Counted from the stretch's first letter, positions 34,573 to 47,500 are shown. The stretch is DNA of 64,000 nucleotides from Epiperipatus broadwayi (GCA_028023455.1 JAQFVV010000056.1:2730001-2794000); one strand, 5' to 3'. Made by a program: numbers and translations. The notes: a model not told the origin generated them from the sequence alone.

Positions 34573-35036
34573 CAGGGGTTGGCAATTTTTTTGGCTTGGG
34601 AGCCACAGAGGTTGGCGGAGGGCTGCATCGGGGGCCACTTTGTGGAAGCGAAGATTAGCGGAGGGCCACACCTTTTTTTAGTGACACAATAAATATACTG
34701 CTTTATTCCCTGTATTACCAAAGAAATATTTGTTTGTCCATTCTTGATATTCATCACCGATTTTACATTTTTTCAGAGGATTCGTGGTTTCACTAAAGTT
34801 CGAAATGTATATATTGCTAATGCAAAGACAAAATTGAAATTAACCAGATCAACTGAAAAAGCACTGCACATTATATGTACACTGTACATGTGCATTTACC
34901 TGGCTATCCTAATGGAAAATACGAGATGAATCTTTGGTCGTGCACAGAAAGGAAATCTCAGTTCAAGGTGGATTTTTCTGATTGTCTTGGTGGGCCACAT
35001 AAAAACTCTTAGTGGGCTGCTATTTTGCCACCCCTG
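34573..35036 (-). mobile_element. hAT deletion derivative (MITE-like) with 8-bp target duplication
   Basis: A 464-bp DNA transposon with inverted ends CAGGGGTTGGCAA and TTTTGCCACCCCTG, flanked by CCATAAAT / CCATAAAC (34565-34572, 35037-35044), 8 bp with one mismatch as expected for hAT. The subterminal parts are rich in GGGCCAC-type motifs typical of Charlie-like hAT ends. Inside, the minus strand encodes KIGDEYQEWTNKYFF followed by NKAVYLLCH (about 34690-34775), which matches the N-terminus of GTF2IRD2/ZBED-type transposases before the zinc finger. The element is therefore an internally deleted derivative that kept both ends and the start of the transposase. It cannot move by itself. Confidence 0.85.
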
Positions 35037-35189
35037 CCATAAACACATCTTTTTTGTTATGAAGAACAATTTTATCATATTAATTAGCACAAGAAACCTT
35101 TTTATAAATTTACATCTACTGGCCCAAAAAAATTATTCTTCAATAGAAGTCTTCTGTCATCATCTTCAGTTTGTAATTTGAATAATCAT

Positions 35190-36060
35190 CTTAGAAGTAT
35201 TTTTTCTTGGTTGACAGTTTTAAAGTAATATCTAAAACTTTTTTTATAATTAATCTTTTTCCATCAAGACTTATTGATGGACAATTCAGTAGTATATTAA
35301 AGATCTGAACATATGTATTGTTTTTGAATAATGAAATAAAACCTAACTTGGAACCTACTATTGTACCCATCACCAATAGTAGTAATGTAAGCTAATTTCA
35401 AAAAAAGTTAATATTAATTCACAATTTCATCAAATGCCACAAAGATATCATCTTTTCTTATCTTCATTAATGATAGTATTATTTTCAAAAGTTCTTTTTA
35501 CTTGAGTAATCTTGAAATACCATACAAATAAATACCATTAATAAAATCAATGAAATCATTAAACTCATCAAATTGTAATGATCATACAACACAGAGAATG
35601 TCCAACATGAATTTGTATTCACATTAATACTTAAAATTTTAACACTTCTTTTGTTATTCTGAAAAGTTGCAGATCTTTTAATATTAGAAATTATTTCATT
35701 ATCAGAAAATAAACATTCAGCTGCTGAAAGAAACCGACTGTTATCAACTTCCCTTCACTAAATGGCTTTTAATAACGGACACCTTTTAAAAAAGCAAAGC
35801 TGACTGATACTGATTTATTTAATAGTCTTGAAAATGTGCTTTGTCGCACAGAAAATCTATTCTTTAAAGTCCTGATTTTAAATTTGTGTGATTCTAAATT
35901 TTTAGAAAAATCTTTATTTTCTATGTAGTGATAGAAAATGTCTCTTGATGTTTCTTTTTTGAGAAGTTGCATTTTTAAGTCATCATTGAAAAAAAAAAAA
36001 AAATTATCTTCCCTTCCTGTCAAAAAGAAGATGGTGGGCGAAAGCTGCGAAATCATGAGT
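35190..36060 (-). pseudogene. hAT transposase pseudogene, GTF2IRD2-like
   Basis: The minus strand, read across several stops and frameshifts, gives ordered motifs of the GTF2IRD2-type hAT transposase: a TLKNRFSVRQSTF segment, then KPFSEGKLI (the KPFSEGEFIK motif), AECLFSDNEIISNI, later IGDGTIVGSKLGFISLFK (counterpart of the TTDGAPAMVG...GFI catalytic region) and GKRLIIKKVLDITLKL. In the family this protein cuts and pastes the transposon in the nucleus. Here the catalytic Asp-containing TDGAP region is altered and frames are broken, so it is dead. It lies beside a related deletion derivative (34573-35036) but is not inside its inverted ends, so they are separate insertions or remains of a larger rearranged copy. 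Confidence 0.68.
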
Positions 36061-37430
36061 AAATCTGATTATTGACGAAAGCGTTAAATGTATTATTAGA
36101 CTTAATAAAATATTATTTTTAAAGAAATGAAATCTGATTTCTGAGAAATCAATGTGATATCATAAATTTATTTGTCATATATTCCTGCCGCTTGAAAATA
36201 AACTTACATATTATTTTAATCAAATTATAAGCCAACATATGATTATATTTCTGATTCATTATAATACATATAAATAAGTAAAAATTATATCTCTCAATTC
36301 TATACATTATTGTCATTTTTCTTTTAGCCTGAAAAACCATAATATGGTATATGGGCTTGAACATGACAGTTGTATAACAATAAAATATCAAGCCTTTTGA
36401 CTTTTTCCTTTTAATAGAATCTCTTCATTCCTTTCAGATTAATAAATGAACATTAGATAATAGTGATATTATATCTACATCCCCAGATTAGCTTTTGATT
36501 ATCAGATTTAAGTATTTAAAGCTGAAACTAATGCACTTATGTATCTGCATCTTTGAATTAAGAACAAACTAAGATTTTAAACCCAAGTCCGATTGCTTGT
36601 ATATTTATACATATTTAATGTCAAACTAGCAACTACATACTTCTGTGACTTCAACTGATTACTAATCATTTTTGGTTAGGATGGGTTTTTACTAACAAAG
36701 CAATACATAATTTCCTCTTTTTATACTTAACAAATGCTTTCAGAATCAGATTATTTATTTTATTCAAGAGATCTCTATTGAGATTGAAGAATCAATGGCA
36801 ACTAGATGGTATCATATCTTTAAACCAATTCTAGTAAATGTTATCCATGATAAAATGACAGAGATATTTTAAGTGCTGGCTCTGGCTAAGCATTTATCAT
36901 AAAGCTTGTAGAGGAATTGACAATCCTCACTGTTTATAACTTACAAGCTTAAGAGATAGGGTCATGTGATCTATGAATTGATCTATGACTTTTATTCTGA
37001 CTATTTACTATTTGTATGTTTCTAATAATTTTTAATGAACATGTAAATAATTTTACAGTTTATCAAATATGTAATGCTAAGAATACAAATCTATCTATTC
37101 ATGGAACAAACAAGTCTAATATGTTACTAAAATAATTCACAAGTTAGATTCCCAAAAATGATTGTAAAAAACTTATAAATAGCACAATTTTTTTGTTATA
37201 TCAATGGCAATCTATCTTATCAAGTGGAAGTAATGCCAAGTTCATTTAAATGATTCTTTGAGAATCTAGTTTGTGGATTACCTCAGAAACATAATCAAAC
37301 TTGTTTATTCTATGAATAAATGTATTTGTATGATAAATATTAAAACAAAACAAATACTAAACTTTAAAAAAAAAACCTGTTCAAATTTAGTAAAAATAAA
37401 CTAAGTCTTAAGATATTTGAGTATATTAAA
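36061..37430. other. AT-rich DNA, nothing recognised
   Basis: No gene-like frame beyond AT-driven ones and no repeat landmark. Confidence 0.5.
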
Positions 37431-37435
37431 AAAAT

Positions 37436-37572
37436 ATAACTAAGGTACAGTTTTAATTCAAGTACACCCAAAGAAGAGGGGAGAATAATACTTCTCGAAA
37501 TGTTGTGCATATACTAACCTGTTTCTTGCGCTATTACTAACAGTTGAATGTATTTGGAATATTTAAATAAAG
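37436..37572 (+). mobile_element. SINE with Penelope-type tail, 5'-truncated copy
   Basis: Begins with AAGGTACAGTTTTAATTC, the counterpart of the box-B region AAGGTACAAGTTCAACTC of the 30.6-kb SINE. It continues into CAAAGAAGAGGGGAGAATAA and the tail (TACTTCTCGAAATG, TATTACTAACAGTTGAATG, GGAATATTTAAATAAA). This is a second instance of tRNA-derived sequence joined to the Penelope-type tail. Confidence 0.58.
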
Positions 37573-39795
37573 TTAAATTTTTCTAAAGACATTCAAAACT
37601 CCTATTAGATTATGGAAATTGTCCAATATATAAATACAACTAAAACCTTCAGGAAAACTCTAAGTTCATGGCTTGTTTTAACTATTGTTTAGTATTTTAA
37701 CTATACTTGGAATCTATCATGAACAGAAATCAAATCCATTAAAGCACAGCCTTAAAAAAATGTTACCAAAGTCAATACTATCTGTAAACAAAACTGTAAA
37801 CATGTCTTTTTGAGATACCAAATAAGTATATAATCTACCTTTTATTTGTTTCTATTATTCAGAAGTTTATCTTTTGGGCATCACAATCTAAAACTTGCTA
37901 ATGTATAGTTTAGATAGATTTTACACAAATATTAAAATATATTTAAGAAGATTATTTTGGTAAAAAAATCTCTAATGGTTTAGTACAACTTTTAAAATGT
38001 ACTACATCTCTTGCCTTGTGAATTTTTTTAATGGCACATAGTAACCACTTGAAAAAAATTTAGCACTTTTTATTTGAACAAATTCACCACTATTTTTCAT
38101 TTTTTCCATTTTTAAAATTATTTATTGCAAATATAAAAACATTTTTATATTTTTATGTAGAAAAAAACTCCCCAATAAACTGAAATATTAAATCAGAATA
38201 ATAGATTTCATTTTTTTTGCCACTAGAGATAAAAATACATTTGAAATGTGTAAAATTTATTTGAATTCATTTCTATTATTGAAATAAATTTTTGGAAAGA
38301 CTACACAAAGCAATAAAATTGTGTCTTAAATTTTAAAATAATATTCATAAAAACAACAAGAAATAACAGCTATTGTTTATAGAGACATTTTTGTTCCATA
38401 TTTTATGTTATTACATTTGTCTTGACATGTATTTTTATAGAAATAAATATCTTCAAGCAAAATCTGAGTCTAAGCAAACTATTCTTATTAAAAAATAAAT
38501 ATTTTACAAATGATAAACAGAGCAAAACTCTCCATACAGTATTTTACAAATGTTTTATAAAAATAATGATAATTATGTAAATAAAATCAATGACTTTCAT
38601 TTTCAAGATTTGAACAAAAAAGTTGATCTCATACAAGCACAGCAATAACATTTAAGAACAAAAAGTATTTAAAAGAACATTCATTACCTTTGAAAATCTA
38701 CTGAATGCCTTTTGTTAAATCTTTATCTATATGTTACTGATATGTAGAAATTGTAGTAGGAATTAATAATTAGATTTCAATAATTCAAGTTTTTAATCAT
38801 CAAATAAATGCAATATGAACAAACATATGCTACTGTCAACCACAACTGTGTGACTTTAAAAGTTGAGTAATTACAGTACCACAAAGCAATTCATAAACAT
38901 GCAGAGATTGCATAGACAGAAATATTAAAAACACATAAATCTTTATTTATGACTAATAATATATTAGTATTATATTATATTACTAATATTCATACTTACA
39001 TTCAAACAATATGAACAGACATTGAAAAGAACTTTGCTGCACATAATTATTTTGTTTTTAACTATGTATATAACCAATAAAATAAAGAATATTGCAAATA
39101 TATTTAAATATTATTAAAATTGAAGTCTCTATATAAGATTTAATAAATTGCAATAATTTCCAAACTAATAAAAAATGATTAATAATCACATATATTTATT
39201 GAAAAGTATAGCCTAATATAGTGATTGAGCAATAGATCAAGGTCAAGGCTCAATTCTCATTTATGATACCAAATATCACATGACCTCCCCAAAGCTTACA
39301 CATTCAATTATATTTTTTTAACTTCATATCTTGTCTATCTATATTAGTTTTTTTTTTTTTTTAGCTAGAATGGTCAATCATGTATATTTTCAATTAACTG
39401 TTGAGAATGGTGATGATATTGTGAACAAATACTTAATAATTAAACATTTTTAAATAGAATGGTCACTTTGATGTAATAAAATTGTGGAAAATAAAAAAAA
39501 AATTATATTTTATTATTATAATAATCAGTAGAAGCCATTTCAAATTATTATGATCATCCCAAATTCAAGAAAAAAAGGGGAGGGGGACTCAAAATACTAC
39601 AATCTGTGGATTACAATAAGTCTACTTATAAAACATGTTGTCTCACAATTCTGTGAATTTGATATATTATTGCAGTGCAGTGTTTTATTTTTTTCTGCAA
39701 TAAAATGTCCTATTTGAAAGATAACACTTTTCTAATTATAGCTCTCTATTGTATTCTATTTTTAACCACATCTATTTAGTGACAAACAATCAATA
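37573..39795. other. AT-rich DNA, nothing recognised
   Basis: The only landmark is a short family P scrap (CAAAACTCTCCATACAGTA, about 38524-38542). No gene-like frame. Confidence 0.5.
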
Positions 39796-39814
39796 TTGTC
39801 TTCTTTACAATGTC

Positions 39815-40130
39815 ACATGATCCCATCTCTTATACTAGCACATAATTGTTTATAAAAAGGCATACTCTCCATACAGTACTGCCACCCTGTGCCAACCAGA
39901 GTTTTATAGTTAAGTAGAGATAAAAGGTGGTTGCTGGAGGGTTGCATTAGATCCTAAGATCTAGTTGCAGTGCTCTGAGATCCAAAGCTCCTCACTGACT
40001 AAGGCCAAAAGCCAGAAACTAGTCTGGGGATATTGGATTAGTAGGCATTAGATAGGGATTTTATGCACAAGCCTTCTGGCATTCATTGATTACTCTGGTT
40101 GGCACAGGGTGGCAGTACTGTATGGAGAGT
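39815..40130 (-). mobile_element. Family P palindromic retroposon with 19-bp target duplication
   Basis: Carries the two inverted ends (ACTCTCCATACAGTACTGCC at 39867 and its counterpart near 40111), the central half of the body (AAACTAGTCTGGGGATATT, GCACAAGCCTTCTGGC) and the tail TCACATGATC on the left. A perfect 19-base direct repeat TTGTCTTCTTTACAATGTC flanks it (39796-39814 and 40131-40149). One half of the palindrome body is deleted. Confidence 0.75.
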
Positions 40131-40149
40131 TTGTCTTCTTTACAATGTC

Positions 40150-41340
40150 TTGAAATAATCTTTATAATGTAAATAGATTTACCTAATCTTTGAAAACATG
40201 TTCAAGATCATTACAGAATAAAGATTTGCTTTACAGTATCCCTTCCAGTAATGTAAAAGGCATATTGATTGGTCTTATGGTCTTTCCATCATATTTGTTT
40301 AGAATTTTACAATGCATTTTTAAATGAAAATTTTAAAATGCCTTTATATTATATCAATAGGCAGTATAAATCTCAGTTCTTTACAATAAATTAGTTAAAA
40401 AGATTCTGTATACAACTAATTCAATTGCAACAGTTATGCAATTGTGATGAAATATCCAATCTTTTAACTTGTTAAAAGCACCAACAGTACAGTAGACACA
40501 TTTCTGATCAAAAAGCTATAAGGATACTCAAATTGGGTCATTTTTAATTTTTAATAATCCAAACTAAAAGTTGCTGAAGATGTTTGTTCTATCAGTGGTT
40601 GATAAAAGAATTGAATTTTCTGAATATTAATTAGTAAATCAAAATCTTTCTATATATTGCATTCAAAATATTAAAAATATTCTGCAAATTATAAGAATAG
40701 CATAAACATCAGTATACTGTAAATCTAAAGACAAAATACGAAGTTCTCATCTCTAACTTTTAATCTATTCAAACTCAAAATTCCAATATCAATCTGTACC
40801 ATATTTTGATTATTGATTTATCAAGATACCTATAAATAGTTCCAAATACCACTATCATAAATATAAAAAAACAAATTTGTATCTAGAACATATTTTTGTT
40901 TAATGTCAATTGTCATTTCAATGCTTCAGTATGTCATAATTCTACCAAGTAAAAGTTGTAAAATACAAACAAACTTTGGTAGACAATCAACTAATTTCAA
41001 ACAGCACTGCATACCTGCTTGATTAATTGAGCCAAATGCCTTGACTAAATGAAAGCAATATATAAATTACTCATTTGTTGCTATTATTTTTTTATCATTT
41101 TACTGGCAAAAATCCCCATGTCAATAGTGCTTCTTGATTTTCTAAATTCATACTAAGTTTTTGGTAATAAATTCATATAAGACTGAAAGAAACATATTTA
41201 ACAAAATTATTGAAAGTATTTTTGTTGTAGTGGATACTAATGATATTCCATAATAATTACTACAATCTAGTCTACCTTCAATCGATGCATCCTTAATATC
41301 AAGTGATACAACTTTATAAGTCCATATATTCCTTATAAAT
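40150..41340. other. AT-rich DNA, nothing recognised
   Basis: No gene-like frame or repeat landmark. Confidence 0.55.
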
Positions 41341-41512
41341 TGTAAAAGACCCAGAAAGAGACCACATGTGAAATTGAATGGATGAAATAAGAAAGTGTGC
41401 AGAGGTTAATGTGGAGACGAGAGGCTAGAGATTGGAGAAGATGGATATGAACTTGGAGAGACCTTCATCATGCAGTGGATTGATAATGGTTGACAATGAT
41501 GATGGTGATGAT
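41341..41512 (+). pseudogene. LINE 3' end, second copy
   Basis: Same LINE terminus as at 14018-14210 but on the plus strand: KRPRKRP near the start, LGETFIMQWIDNG near 41452-41490, a stop, then a TGATGA-rich tail. Frameshifts separate the blocks. It is a 5'-truncated, inactive copy of an RTE-like or related APE-type LINE. Confidence 0.62.
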
Positions 41513-42861
41513 ATTTCTTATAAATTTCTTTTTTAAAGTTAACATATCACTACCATATTTTAAAACTTCTTCAGATATTTCAACAGTATCTGAAAATTTC
41601 CCATTTAAGATTACTAAGATTACAAAACTGTTTTTAACTTTTTAAGCTTAATATCTTTTTCCAAATCAAAATAACTAGCCAGAACAGATATATAATTAAA
41701 AATACCATTTCAACCAAGTCTTGTATCATTATTTGAATGATGATCCAAATGTCTTCTCCATCAGATTGTAATATTATTTTTCAGGTCCAGATGTTACTAT
41801 AATAATTTAAAAAATAAAAAAATATTTAGATGATACTATTTATTGCATTATTTTTCGGTATATTTTAAATAAATGATTCAGTTTTTAAGACATGAATTTT
41901 GAGCATGATAAGACAGAATCAAGCTTTGATCCAAGATCTTTAGCTTTTGAATCCATAATTCTATCATCAGTGCAATAAATAGTAAATGCTTTCCCAGTAA
42001 TTTTGTTCTGAAAGAGAAAAAAGAAATAATACTTACAATATTTAATTATATTCTATGTAATTTTTTTAAAAGTTATTTTTACATTTAATTAAAAAAAAAA
42101 AGTTAATTTACAATTTATATTAATTTTAAAAAAATAATAAAACATAAATATTTTATTTAAAATATACAAATAAAAATTATTAAGATTACTTAAATGATAT
42201 TTTAACTTTCTTATAAAACGAAATGCAATCATGGAAAAATTTGTAAGTTAAAAACATGATTAAAAATTCACAAATCTCAAGGCAAGTTTATTTCTAGAAA
42301 ATTTTATAACGTCATTATTAATTATTCATAAAATTTAAACTTATATTCTGTTGTTGTTGTTGTTTTTTAATGTCAGTATTAATTATAGTAAAAATAATTA
42401 AATTTTTTATTTTGAATAAAGTATATTAAATTTTTCTTATATATCATTAGTATTATTAATTCATAAATATAATAATTTAATTTAAATTTATTTCAGTTAA
42501 TCACTAATTATAAGAGTTTTCTTAAAATATATTAGTTAAATAGATCTTTTCCTAAAACGTGTAATAAAAATGTTCATAAAACATACTTCTGCTAAGAATA
42601 TTTAAATAATAATTAATACTAAAAACTCTTAAAATGAAGATAATTATAAAAACTAATAATTCAACGTTTTATTATAAATCACACATTTATAATATCAGTA
42701 TATAAATTAAGAAAATGAAAATCTTCAAGTTTTCGTAATTATTTTCAGAATACAAAAAAAATATGTATCGGTTTTTTAAAATCATTTACAGACTTTTAGC
42801 ATTCTTTAAAATCATTAATTAGTCTTTATTCTATATATACCACTGTTTTTATGACATATTT
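41513..42861. other. AT-rich DNA, nothing recognised
   Basis: A short (TTG)n run is near 42349-42363. No gene-like frame. Confidence 0.55.
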
Positions 42862-43095
42862 ATGAGAGTCGTTATCAATATCGATCGTCGATTTAAGAGT
42901 CGCTTTCCAAGAATCGTTATCAACGTCGATCGTCGTTCCAAGAGTCGTTGTCAATGTCGCAGCTCTATTACCACAGTACCAAAATTAACAACACTTACTG
43001 ATTATAGACAACTAAATAATAATGCTAAGATAAATCATTTTTGGATTTTTTTTATAGATCTTTCCAATAATGAATGGGCAGAAGGGGGAGATTAA
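42862..43095 (+). other. GC-richer tandem repeat ending in a polypurine-like tract
   Basis: 42863-42962 contains repeated AAGAGTCGTTATCAA / ATCGATCGTCG modules with many CpG sites, sharply unlike the flanks. The 77-codon frame over it (VVINIDRRFKSR, VINVDRRSKSR) ends NNEWAEGGD at a stop. The DNA there, GCAGAAGGGGGAGAT (43078-43092), resembles a retroelement polypurine tract, and EGGD-type endings are common at the end of LTR-element pol genes. This could be the 3' edge of a lost LTR element; no LTR is demonstrable. Confidence 0.3.
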
Positions 43096-44440
43096 ATTAT
43101 ATATATACTCTGTCAATTTTTAGCAATATATATACATTAAATTATAAAATTTAAAATAATCAATTTTAAACAAAATTTAAATTCACAACTCAAAAATAAA
43201 TAAGTATTTTATTGAACACATCAAACCAGACTTTTGTTCCATATCTTATCAAAATGTCTCCTCTTACAATCACATGACAACCTATTCTATAACAATTCCA
43301 TCCAGTGGTTTGATGTGCTAAATAAACATTTATTTTTCAGTCGCTTCGATTTTGTTTAAAATTGATTATTATTTTAAATTTAAAAAACAACAACACAATA
43401 TTATAGACAATATTTAAGCTTGAAATTTGACTGTTTGCATCAAAATATTAAATTATATTTGTACTTAAAATTAATAATGTATTAATTAAAACATAAAACA
43501 AACACACACAAATACTTAAAATTAATATAATAATATATAAATGTAACTTGAAAAAGACATGGTACTTTTTTGATTAATAAATGATCAATTTTTAAAAAAA
43601 TTTAAAATAAATATATTCAAATTTATAAAGTGAATAATTTCTATAGATCAAATATTACCAAAATCACACTTTTCTTTATTTTTGCCTAATATCATATAAA
43701 CACAATTTATCCAAACCGCTTCAAACACTTTTTAGCAAAACTCTTTATTTGTACATATACATATATACCTACGTTTCTATAGATCAACTTACAGAAAATA
43801 TTTGTGAATTGTATAATTTATCAATAAAGTGTCTTTTTTTTTTTGCAGCAGACAGTCCTAATATATATATATTTGGCTCATTGTATATTCCCTAAACAAT
43901 TTTATAATAATCAGTTATTTTACTATTTTACCAGAAATAAATGCTCCTTAGCATAGTGATTAGTTAACATTTGCCATTGACTACAACGTGGAAAAATAAT
44001 GATTTTTTTTTTATAAAGATCCAGCTTGCATTGTTTTTTTTCTTTTAGGCAGCCAATTGATATCTAATCTAGCTAGAAATTCAGTAAATGGATATTTAGA
44101 AAATTTTAAATAAAGAGAAAAGCAGGAAAGGAAAAAAATCAACCAAAATATTTCTACCCAACAATTGATAACCCTTATGAATAATTTCTGATTCTTCACT
44201 GGCTACCTTGGTCCTCTTAGTCAGAGGTTGTGACAAGCAGTAGGAAAACATAATCTTTAGTAATAGAAGTATAAAATGTTTAATACTTTTTTCATCCAAC
44301 CTTTAAGGTTGAAGCCAAGCTTTTCAATTTCTGAAAAGTGATCAAGAACTGTGAATTAGATGTGTCATTAATTAAAAAAGTTATAATGCTAAATAATAAA
44401 ATGGGGAAAATATATAATCCATTATGTTGTTTTTACTATC
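43096..44440. other. AT-rich DNA; possible decayed 3' part of the Ty3 element
   Basis: The minus strand at 44011-44300 reads as mixed peptide in two overlapping frames and may derive from sequences downstream of the Ty3 RNase H, but no integrase motif is readable. The rest is AT-rich. An (AT)n run is at 43859-43872. Confidence 0.35.
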
Positions 44441-47110
44441 TCATTTAGGATATTAGTTAACATGTCAGCATGACAAATTTGCTTTTTCTTTCTATATGCT
44501 AATGTATAGTCATAGACAAGTAGTATGTTTAGCTCTCAGCAAGTGAGAGCTAAAATGCTCAGAAAAATGTTTGCTTGCTAGAATTCCCAGTAAAGGTTTA
44601 AGATTAATTACAATCATAAATATGCCTTTCTATGGATATTGGAATTTATCAGTTCCATATAGTTTAACAAGAGCGTTCTTGTACAGCTGACTATAATTTT
44701 TCAGCTTTAGACAAGATGTGTGAAGCATACATCTGTATATGCTGAGTGACATATTACTGCATCAACTCCAAATTCAGATGTGTGCACAGTAAGCATATCT
44801 TCTAAATCACTGTTACAATGGACAAGCAATTTACCTGAAGTGAGTAGTGATTTGGGAGGCAAAAATGCTTCCTCTTACACCAATTCCCAGTTTCATTTCT
44901 GGTTCATTCTTAGCAAATCATATAAAGGTATAAGCTATATGAGTTTTATTATTAAAAAAATTCTCAAAATAATTTACAAGACCAAGAAAAGTTTGTAATT
45001 GCTTTTTGTTATTAGGCATTGAGGCTTCAGCTATACAGCTTTGTCTTTTTCAGGAGATGGAGACATCATCTTATTTTGCTTTGCAAATACATTTTCAGAT
45101 GTTTAATTTTTGCTACAGATTTATCCATTTTGCTGCATATGTTATAAAAAAAATCTTCTACAATGAAGCAATTACTTCTCTAGTATTAGAGAGAAAGTAT
45201 GCAAATTTATTAATCACTTTATTTACAGACACATGACAATCAACACATAAACTAATCGGACTATTAGGTTTAATAATGGTTACTAATGTCATATCCCAAC
45301 CAGATTTCTCTATAGGTTTTAAAATACTGGTTTGAACCTATTCATTAATTGCCTTCTCTACACTTTCTTTTTAAGCAAATAGAATCTTGCCAGTTTGCAT
45401 ACAATAGGTATTGCCTCAGGAGATAAATATAATGATATAGGGATAACTTTTATTTTTCCTGGTTCCCTATTAAACAATTTAAATAATTTCCCCTCATTTT
45501 ATCCTTAATTTCAATCTTTTTAACAAACTTAAATTTAATGTTCAATTGTTTCAATCAATCATGAGTGAAACATAAACTATATAAAGAGGTAAATGGAAAG
45601 TTTTCCCATTCATTCTACTAACAGGAACTTTAAGGACTCATTTAATTTTATTGCAATTCCATTTACATATAAGTCTTTTAATTCAGTTTTTTGATTATCG
45701 ACAGATTTTACATTTTCCAATTACAGAAGTCCATGCATACATCAAAATCAAAGATATACCATTTCCATTTTTGATCTTCACAGATATGGGCTTGCTGCAC
45801 AATTTTAACTGTATCATTATTTTATTATATTATACTAGTTATCTGATTGTATTTTCTATTTAATAACCTTTATAGCCATTGCTGTCTTTACCAGGTTCAC
45901 TCATTTTTTTATTGCATATCATTCAACATTACCTTTTTCTTACAGAGTTTAACAATCATTAGTTTTATGGTCAGCTTTTTCACAATAAAAATAAATAAAA
46001 AGGGTTTTATTACTACTTTTATTTTCATATAAGTTTTTAAATATTTTTCTCTCAGGTCAGTTTGCATATTATCGTAGATTTTTACCTCCACAAATTCTCT
46101 TGATTGCTCAAGTACCAATTCATGACTTATACCATGTTTTATAACTTATATTTTATCTCAATATCATCTAACAATGAGAGTACCAAACCCTCCATACAGT
46201 AATGCCAACAAAGGTAAGTCTTTATAATGAATGAATGCAGAAAGGTTTGTGCATAAAATCCATATCTAGCATCTACTCATCCAACATTGCCAGACTGGCT
46301 TCTAGCTTGTGGCTTTCATTAATGAGGAGCTTTGGATTTGAGAACTCTGCATTTAGATTTTAGGATCTAATGCAATCCTCCAGCAGTCACCTTTTACTTA
46401 TTTGGTTAATCATAAAGTTAGGAACCAACATGAAAACACCATAATATTTCTAGCCCAAGCTCATTCACACAAACATTTCTGGATCTATTGATTACAAAGG
46501 CTTGCACTTGATGACACTACTGTATGAGAGTTTAGAATTTTTATTAACAGCATGTGCAAGCATATGAAATGGTGATCATGTGATGTATCTAACAATTGTT
46601 GCCTTAAACTGTCATTGCTCATCCTCCACAGAAATTGCTCTAGACATGCCTCATCAAGAAATTAGCTATAGATGTAATTTTTTGCAAGATTATAAAGAGT
46701 AATGTCATAATCTTTAAACTTTTAATTTTTGCAATGGTGATGGTTCTTGAAATGAAGACTTGTCATACGCTTGGAGGAAAATGTGCTAAAATAATTTGAC
46801 ATGATCTTTTACCTGATCAAAAGAATAATTCTCAGGAGTATCAGGTTCAAAAAGCCTATTAGCCATCTCTATTATTTCTTTGTCTGTGAAACATAGCAGT
46901 GATACTACTTTAAATTGATCATCATATATTTTATTGATGAATATATATCTCTATATGTTTGACATAAACAGGTCAATAACTTCTGTCATTGACTCCAAAC
47001 TCACCAGTTGATAATTGCATGGCTGTAGATCATTTGATAGATATGAATCTGATAGTTTATACCGACTAATTTGTTTCAAAGTTTGAATTTAGACTGTTCT
47101 AATTGCTATG
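44440..47110 (-). pseudogene. Degenerate Ty3/Gypsy gag-pol
   Basis: Read on the minus strand through many stops and frameshifts, the order is that of a Ty3-type element. Gag (about 47110-46590): LYNLAKNY and LDEACLEQFLWRMSNDSLR, like the conserved LDEALRDRFVCGL region. Zinc knuckle (about 45940-45990): FYCEKADHKTNDC. Protease/linker (about 45590-45800). Reverse transcriptase (about 45500-44800): KVIPISLYLSPEAIPI, ILKPIEKSGWD, then LQTFLGLVNYFENFF and LTSGKLLVHCNSDLED. RNase H (about 44660-44460): KPLLGILASKHFSEHF. An integrase is not readable. The catalytic YxDD box could not be found. A family P retroposon (46176-46586) interrupts gag. LTRs were not identified. Confidence 0.72.
46176..46586 (+). 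mobile_element. Family P retroposon inserted in the dead Ty3 gag
   Basis: A 411-bp copy starting near ACCAAACCCTCCATACAGTA and ending GGTGATCATGTGATGT, with the inverted body blocks between. It is flanked by the direct repeat ATCTAACAAT (46166-46175 and 46587-46596). On the host strand the gag peptide reads LRQQLLDTS up to the insertion and LLDDIEIKYK on the other side, so removing the element and one repeat restores local continuity. This proves insertion after the Ty3 element arrived. Confidence 0.75.
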
Positions 47111-47337
47111 ATTCTGAGTGATCCTCAAGCTTCAAAACAGACATATGCTTATAAAAATTATTCCCTAACAAAAACTAATAAGATTGTTGCAACTTGTGAT
47201 TATTTTTTAATATATAATATATGTAACTAATACAAACATTTATATCATAATTAATTTACAATAAATCAATAAAGCATGTCATATATAATGTGACATTGCT
47301 TTTAAAAGTTTGTATTTCTAAATATATAATACAGGGA

Positions 47338-47496
47338 GCATACCAATAGCTCAAACAAGCTCTTATTTAATAAGTGCTTTAAGAGAAAATATTTAAAATC
47401 TCTATCTAGTGGGGATAAGAATATTCTAGATAGAGATTTTAAATATTTTCTCTTATCACACTTATTAAATAAGAGCTTGTTTGAGCTATTGGTATG

Positions 47497-47497
<1 letters not shown>
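47338..47497. repeat. Near-perfect hairpin, arms about 70 bp
   Basis: GCATACCAATAGCTCAAAC at 47338 is matched by its complement ending at 47497. The arms continue inward to CTAGATAGAGATTTT around a loop of about 16 nt. The structure is that of a foldback MITE or a young palindrome. It abuts an (AC)n(AT)n microsatellite. No target duplication was identified. Confidence 0.8.

Positions 47498-47500
<3 letters not shown>

Noticed and set aside
34744-35181. Small open frames on both strands
   Set aside because: They lie within or across the end of the hAT derivative and have no coding pattern beyond the short transposase N-terminus on the minus strand.
45006-45236. Plus-strand open frame of 76 codons
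   Set aside because: It is antisense to the Ty3 reverse-transcriptase relic, whose motifs are readable on the minus strand.
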